Assembly (NCBI RefSeq): GCF_040253635.1 | Contig: NZ_JBEJGX010000003.1 | Location: 8,705,501 to 8,769,500, forward strand | Direction: 5' to 3' | Source: Streptomyces sp. Edi2 | GTDB lineage: Bacteria; Actinomycetota; Actinomycetes; Streptomycetales; Streptomycetaceae | Length of the DNA: 64,000 nt | Shown: positions 60,484-64,000 of the stretch, in pieces | Position numbering within the stretch: position 1 is the stretch's first letter | Layout: the number at the start of each line of letters is the position of its first letter | Made by a program: the position numbers and the translations under genes | Notes under the pieces: generated by a model | Database searches by the model: none | Told to the model about the DNA's origin: nothing | The model's input: only the letters and a program-made list of their open reading frames with translations

Positions 60484-60879
60484 ATGGATTACCCGCTGCT
60501 CAACGCCTTCTGGACCATGTGCCTGATCTTCTTGTGGGTTCTGTGGCTGATCCTGCTGTTCCGGATCATCGGCGACATCTTCCGCAGCCATGACCTCAAC
60601 AACTGGGCCAAGACGGGGTGGCTGGTCCTGGTGATCGTGCTGCCCTTCCTGGGCGTCTTCATCTATGTCATCGCGCGGGGCCACGGCATGAGTGAACGGG
60701 AGGTCACGCAGGCCGAACGACAGCAGAAGCAACTGCGGGCCTACCTCCAGGACACCGCCGCGACCGGTGACGCGGCGGGTGGGCATGCGGACGCCCTGGC
60801 GAAGCTCGCCGACCTGAAGAACCACGGCGACATCACGGAGGAGGAGTTCCAGAAGGCCAAAGCGAAGATCCTCGCCTGA
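60484..60879 (+). CDS. small membrane protein with PLDc_N-type helices and SHOCT domain
   Basis: 131 residues. Two transmembrane helices (about 5-28 and 42-63: WVLWLILLFRIIGDIFRSHDLNNWAKTGWLVLVIVLPFLGVFIYVIARGHGM) of the PLDc_N type, a charged linker, and a C-terminal SHOCT motif DALAKLADLKNHGDITEEEFQKAKAKILA. AGGAGG lies 5 nt before the ATG; a GTG directly before it is an alternative. It follows the Cache-phosphatase gene by 52 bp and may be co-transcribed. Role unknown; SHOCT proteins often oligomerise at membranes. Confidence 0.88.
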   Translation: MDYPLLNAFWTMCLIFLWVLWLILLFRIIGDIFRSHDLNNWAKTGWLVLVIVLPFLGVFIYVIARGHGMSEREVTQAERQQKQLRAYLQDTAATGDAAGGHADALAKLADLKNHGDITEEEFQKAKAKILA

Positions 60880-60893
60880 CCGCGGCCCCGCCC

Positions 60894-60921
60894 CCCCCGG
60901 GCGGGTGGCGCCCGCCGGGGG
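60894..60921 (+). terminator. hairpin between the SHOCT gene and the DeoR gene
   Basis: CCCCCGGGCGGG (60894-60905) pairs with CCCGCCGGGGG (60911-60921) apart from one bulged base, loop TGGCG. A likely terminator 15 nt after the SHOCT gene stop. Confidence 0.65.
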
Positions 60922-60955
60922 CTCCTCGACCGGCTGCCCGACTGCTAACCTCGAA

Positions 60956-60972
60956 TTGCGCGAAACACGCAA
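60956..60972. promoter_or_regulatory. DeoR operator, copy 1
   Basis: TTGCG-CGAAACA-CGCAA, a 5-bp inverted repeat within GAATTGCGCGAAACACGCAA, 64 bp before the DeoR start. The same element recurs at 61896-61912 upstream of the kinase gene, so it is probably the DeoR protein's own operator. Confidence 0.75.
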
Positions 60973-61035
60973 CTTCCAGGGGGCGTCGAGCGCAGGGCGC
61001 CCGGCAGGCGACGGCAGGCAGAGGCGGGCAGCGAA

Positions 61036-61866
61036 GTGACCAGTGGAGAGCGCTCGGCCACCCGGCACCGGCGGGAGCAGATGGTGGAACTCCTCGGTGC
61101 CGGCGACCTCAGCGTGCACGATCTCGCCGCCGAGTTCGGCGTCTCGCTCTCCACCGTCCGCCGGGACCTCGCCACCCTCGCCGCGCTCGGCCGGGTCACC
61201 CGCACCTACGGCGGCGCGGTCGACCACCGGGCGGTGGAGCGCTCCTGGCACGACAAGGAACGCGAACAGCGGGGCGAGAAGGGTGCCATCGCCCGCACCG
61301 CCGCCGCGCTGGTCCGGGCCGGCGATGTCGTCCTCCTCGACGCGGGCACCACCGTCGCGCGGCTGGCCCATGAGCTGCGGGACCGCGGCGACCTCACGAT
61401 CGTCACCAACGGCCTTTCCACGCTCGTCGAGCTGGCGGACGCGGAGGTGGAGGTGGTGGTGCTCGGTGGCCGGCTGCGGCGCCCCAACGAGTCGCTGCTG
61501 GGCACCCGGACCGATCAGACGCTGCGCCGGCTCACCCCGGACATCGCCTTCCTCGGCGTCGACGGTCTCGACCCCCGGCGCGGCATCAACTGCCCCGATC
61601 CCGAACAGGCCGCGCTCAAGGAGACGATGGCCGAGTGCGCCAGGGCCGCCTGGGTGCTCGCCGACCACTCCAAGCTCGGCGGGAGCGGGAGCGGGAGCGG
61701 CGTCGGGGGATTCCCCTACTGGGCGGCGATGCCGGCCGGTACGGGCCTGATCTCCGGGGGCGGCGAGCGGGAGCTGGCCGCTTTCACGGACGCGGGATGG
61801 TCGGTGTGTGCCGCCGTGGACGGTGGTCCGGCGCCCGTCGGAAGCGCCCGAGCGCACACCTCTTGA
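61036..61866 (+). CDS. DeoR-family repressor of the sugar-acid operon
   Basis: 276 residues from a GTG. The DeoR helix-turn-helix reads RHRREQMVELLGAGDLSVHDLAAEFGVSLSTVRRDLATLAALGRVTRTYGGAV (about 9-62), followed by the DeoR sensor domain (IARTAAALVRAGDVVLLDAGTTVARLAHEL, VVVLGGRLRRPNESLLG, DIAFLGVDGLDPRRGINCPDPEQAALK, WVLADHSKLGG) that binds a phosphorylated sugar or sugar acid. It has a flexible Gly-Ser repeat (GSGSGSGVGG) near residue 220. Two matching palindromes, before its own gene and before the kinase gene, mark it as an autoregulated repressor. Confidence 0.9.
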   Translation: MTSGERSATRHRREQMVELLGAGDLSVHDLAAEFGVSLSTVRRDLATLAALGRVTRTYGGAVDHRAVERSWHDKEREQRGEKGAIARTAAALVRAGDVVLLDAGTTVARLAHELRDRGDLTIVTNGLSTLVELADAEVEVVVLGGRLRRPNESLLGTRTDQTLRRLTPDIAFLGVDGLDPRRGINCPDPEQAALKETMAECARAAWVLADHSKLGGSGSGSGVGGFPYWAAMPAGTGLISGGGERELAAFTDAGWSVCAAVDGGPAPVGSARAHTS

Positions 61867-61912
61867 CAGTCCGTCCGACGGGTCGCCACTCTGAATTGCG
61901 TGAACCGCGCAA
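61863..61912 (+). promoter_or_regulatory. promoter of the kinase-pdxA operon with DeoR operator, copy 2
   Basis: TTGACA (61863-61868) is a consensus -35 overlapping the DeoR stop codon; a weak -10 (CACTCT, 61887-61892) lies 18 bp on. TTGCG-TGAACCG-CGCAA (61896-61912) follows at the transcription start, matching the copy at 60956 in 13 of 17 positions including both arms. Binding here would block the operon until inducer appears. Confidence 0.65.
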
Positions 61913-61979
61913 TCAATAATGCGTGGTCCCGTCACTTCGGGGTGCGCAGACGCTCCCGGAGCCGACAGGAGGAGACCTC

Positions 61980-63434
61980 GTGGCCCAGGTGCTCGTCATC
62001 GCGGACGACCTCACCGGCAGCAATGCCACCGGCGCGCTCTATGCGCGACTGGGCCTGCGGGCGGTCACCGTCGGCGCCCTCGCCCAAGTGGAGCGCTACG
62101 CCGACCGGGTGGACGTTCTCGTCATCAACACCGCATCGCGGCACCGGCCCCCGGACCGCGCCGCCGCGGCCGTCCGGGCCGCCGTCAGGACAGCGGGCGC
62201 GGCACCCCTGATCGTCAAGCGCGTCGACACCACTCTGCGGGGCAACCCCGGCAGCGAACTCGACCCGCTGGTGGACGTCCTGGCCGCCCGGGAACCCGCG
62301 GCCAGGATCCGGACGCTGGCCGTACCCGCCTTCCCCGACGCCGGCCGCACCACGGTCGGCGGACTGCATCTGGTCGACGGCGTCCCGCTGACCCGTACGC
62401 CGGTGGCCCGCGACCCGTTCGACCCCGTCCGGCACTCCCGGGTCGCGGCCGTGCTCGGCGCGCAGAGCGGGCGCAGCACGGGCGAGCTCGCCCTGGACGT
62501 GGTGGAGCGGGGGCCCGACGCGGTCGCCGCGGCGCTGCGGGAGAGCCCGGCCGAGATCGTGGTCTGCGACGCCACCGAGAACGCACATCTGCGCACGGTC
62601 GCGAGGGCCGCCGCCCGCCTCGCCGCCGAGGACCGGACCCGCTGGGTCGCGCTGGACTCCGGCCCGTTCGGCGCCGCCCTCGCCGGTGAACTGGGCCTGC
62701 GGCCCGCAGACGGCGAGCCCGCCCGCATCCTGGCGGTCGTCGGCAGCGTCACCGACCGCACCCGCGCCCAGCTGACCCGCACGGAAACCGCGCTCGGCGC
62801 CCGCTGGGCCGATCTCGACCCCGCCGCCCCTGACCCCGACGCGGTACTGGCCCGGTTGCGCGCGGCGGCAGCGGAGGGCGCCACGTTGCTCGGCGTCCGG
62901 GTGGCCGCCGGCCCGCCGGCCCCCGCCACCGGATCCGCTGCCGGTTCCCCTGCCGAATCCGCCACTGCATCCGCTGCCGGTTCCCCTGCCGAATCCGCCA
63001 CTGCATCCGCTGCCGGTTCCCCTGCCGAATCCGCCACTGCATCCGCTGCCGGTTCCCCTGCCGAATCCGCCACTGCATCCGCTGCCGGATCCGCTGCCGG
63101 GTCCGCCCCTCGCGCCGCCGCCCGCATCCTGCGCGCACTCGCCGAGATCGCCCGCCGCGCGGTCGTCGAGCTGTGCCCCGGCGGCCTGTACGCCTCCGGC
63201 GGCGATGTCGCCGCCGCGGTCACCTCGGCACTGGGCGCCGACGGCTTCGCCATCGAGACCGAGGTGCTGCCGCTCGCCATCGCGGGGCACCTGGTGGGCG
63301 GCCCGCACGACGGTCTGCTCTTCGCCACGAAGGGCGGTCTGATCGGCGGCCCCGACGCCGCCCGTGACTGCCTGGAACACCTGCGCGCGGCCTGCACCCG
63401 GCACACCCTCGGCCCCACCCTGAGCACGGCCTGA
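61980..63434 (+). CDS. DUF1537 four-carbon acid sugar kinase with repeat-expanded linker
   Basis: 484 residues from a GTG with AGGAGG 7 nt upstream. Members of this family (DtnK/DenK type) phosphorylate D-threonate or D-erythronate and related acids. N-terminal substrate domain: VLVIADDLTGSNATGALYARLGLRAVTVG, VINTASRHRPP, IVKRVDTTLRGNPGSELDPL and AVPAFPDAGRTTVGGLHLVDGVPL (about 3-130); C-terminal nucleotide domain: LCPGGLYASGGDVAAAV and GPHDGLLFATKGGLIGGPDAARDCLEHL. Between the two, residues about 319-366 are four 12-residue SAAGSPAESATA repeats, from a 36-bp tandem repeat. Followed 25 bp later by the pdxA-like gene, its known functional partner. Confidence 0.92.
   Translation: MAQVLVIADDLTGSNATGALYARLGLRAVTVGALAQVERYADRVDVLVINTASRHRPPDRAAAAVRAAVRTAGAAPLIVKRVDTTLRGNPGSELDPLVDVLAAREPAARIRTLAVPAFPDAGRTTVGGLHLVDGVPLTRTPVARDPFDPVRHSRVAAVLGAQSGRSTGELALDVVERGPDAVAAALRESPAEIVVCDATENAHLRTVARAAARLAAEDRTRWVALDSGPFGAALAGELGLRPADGEPARILAVVGSVTDRTRAQLTRTETALGARWADLDPAAPDPDAVLARLRAAAAEGATLLGVRVAAGPPAPATGSAAGSPAESATASAAGSPAESATASAAGSPAESATASAAGSPAESATASAAGSAAGSAPRAAARILRALAEIARRAVVELCPGGLYASGGDVAAAVTSALGADGFAIETEVLPLAIAGHLVGGPHDGLLFATKGGLIGGPDAARDCLEHLRAACTRHTLGPTLSTA
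62934..63077. repeat. 36-bp tandem repeat, four perfect or near-perfect copies, inside the kinase gene
   Basis: Unit TCCGCTGCCGGTTCCCCTGC... begins at 62934, 62970, 63006 and 63042 with identical sequence, then decays at 63078-63105. It encodes the SAAGSPAESATA peptide repeat in frame, so copy-number change would lengthen or shorten the linker without a frameshift. Confidence 0.95.
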
Positions 63435-63459
63435 ACACCACACCCCGAAAGGCGCTCCC

Positions 63460-64000
63460 ATGACCCAGCCTCCGACCCGGTCTCAGCAGGCGACCGACGA
63501 CCGGACGGCCGCCACCGGCCGTTCCGCCTCCGACGGCCCGCTGCCCCTCCTGGCGGTCACTCTCGGCGATCCCGTCGGAATCGGCCCCGAGATCACCGCC
63601 CGCACCCTCGCCGACCCGGCGACCAGCGCCCGCGGCCGCGGCCTCGCCGTCGGTGACGCCGCTGTACTGCGCCGCGCCGTCACGGTCTGCGGTCTGGACG
63701 TGAAGGTCAACGCGGTCGGCACGCCCGGTGAGGCACGCTTCGAGCCCGGCACCATCGATGTGCTCGACCTCGGGATCGCCCCCGCCGGCCTCCCGTGGGG
63801 GACGATCGACGCGGTGGCCGGCCGTTCCGCCGTGGCCGCGATCGAGGCCGCCACCAGCGCCGCGCTGGCCGGCGAGGTCGACGGCATCGTCACCTCACCG
63901 ATCAACAAGGAGGCGATCTGGGCGGCCGGTTCACAGCACCTCGGCCACACCGAGATGCTGGGCGAACTCACCGGCGCCGCCCACTTCGACACCATGTTCG
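63460..64000 (+). CDS. PdxA-family 4-phospho-(D-threonate/D-erythronate) dehydrogenase, C-terminus cut off
   Basis: The first 180 residues are present; the gene runs off the window. PdxA2-type enzymes oxidise and decarboxylate the phosphorylated acid made by the kinase to dihydroxyacetone phosphate. Visible: a 28-residue variable N-terminus, then LLAVTLGDPVGIGPEITARTL, GIVTSPINKEAIWAAGSQHLGHTEMLGELTG with the metal-binding His in GHTE. Proximity to DUF1537 argues for the sugar-acid rather than the pyridoxine role. The spacing to the kinase (25 bp) indicates one operon. GAAAGG precedes the ATG. Confidence 0.9.
   Translation, partial: MTQPPTRSQQATDDRTAATGRSASDGPLPLLAVTLGDPVGIGPEITARTLADPATSARGRGLAVGDAAVLRRAVTVCGLDVKVNAVGTPGEARFEPGTIDVLDLGIAPAGLPWGTIDAVAGRSAVAAIEAATSAALAGEVDGIVTSPINKEAIWAAGSQHLGHTEMLGELTGAAHFDTMF

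Noticed and set aside
62934..63077. CRISPR array from regular 36-bp repeats
   Set aside because: The repeats abut with no spacers and lie in frame inside a gene.

Overview
The window is very GC-rich, strongly third-position GC-biased, densely coded DNA with AGGAGG-type ribosome binding sites, many GTG starts and long GC hairpin terminators. Together with a gamma-butyrolactone (A-factor type) synthase and receptor, a subtilisin-inhibitor-like protein, several SpoIIE/PP2C phosphatases and a group 1h (group 5) [NiFe]-hydrogenase, this points to a Streptomyces chromosome. No tRNA, rRNA, CRISPR array, intact transposase or prophage was seen. All functional calls come from motifs and remembered families; no database search was run.

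Layout. 1-9.7 kb: a truncated DJ-1/PfpI protein, two secreted proteins (one SSI-like protease inhibitor), a CtaG-type oxidase assembly factor with a 52-residue membrane protein, 6-phosphofructokinase, the MurT/GatD lipid II amidating pair, peptide deformylase, and a TetR regulator divergent from an acyl-CoA dehydrogenase. 9.7-17.4 kb: a long non-coding stretch with a promoter/operator, glyoxylate carboligase, a cytochrome P450, two small proteins and an alkylation-repair operon (AdaA-AlkA fusion, Ogt, 2OG-Fe(II) oxygenase). 17.4-25.5 kb: a signalling locus (SDR, AfsA-type synthase, ScbR-type receptor), an MFS exporter fused to three carboxypeptidase-regulatory-like domains, a GNAT acetyltransferase, a scar joining fragments of a GntR regulator and a ricin-B lectin, and a DUF4232-type lipoprotein.

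25.7-39.4 kb is the centrepiece: hhyS and hhyL, then a tightly overlapping run (NifU-like, DUF5947-like, DUF6084-like, an unassigned 473-residue protein, maturation protease, and a 34-residue microprotein), a terminator, and hypA-B-F-C-D-E. This is a complete kit for building a high-affinity H2-oxidising hydrogenase: HypF/HypE make the cyanide ligands, HypC/HypD assemble Fe(CN)2CO, HypA/HypB deliver nickel and the protease trims HhyL. The four middle genes have unknown roles in assembly or electron transfer.

39.4-64 kb: a Tat-exported DyP peroxidase, an orphan acyl-CoA-carboxylase-epsilon-like protein, an MFS exporter with a divergent ArsR-type regulator, two APC permeases, three SpoIIE-type phosphatases with different sensory modules, a MASE1 membrane protein, a divergent ATP-dependent DNA ligase / LigD-polymerase pair, a His/Gly-rich secreted protein, an acyl-CoA ligase behind a perfect palindrome, and a DeoR-controlled four-carbon sugar-acid catabolic operon (DUF1537 kinase plus PdxA-like dehydrogenase) cut by the window end. 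In-frame or near-gene tandem repeats (36, 27, 21 and 15 bp) are a recurring feature.
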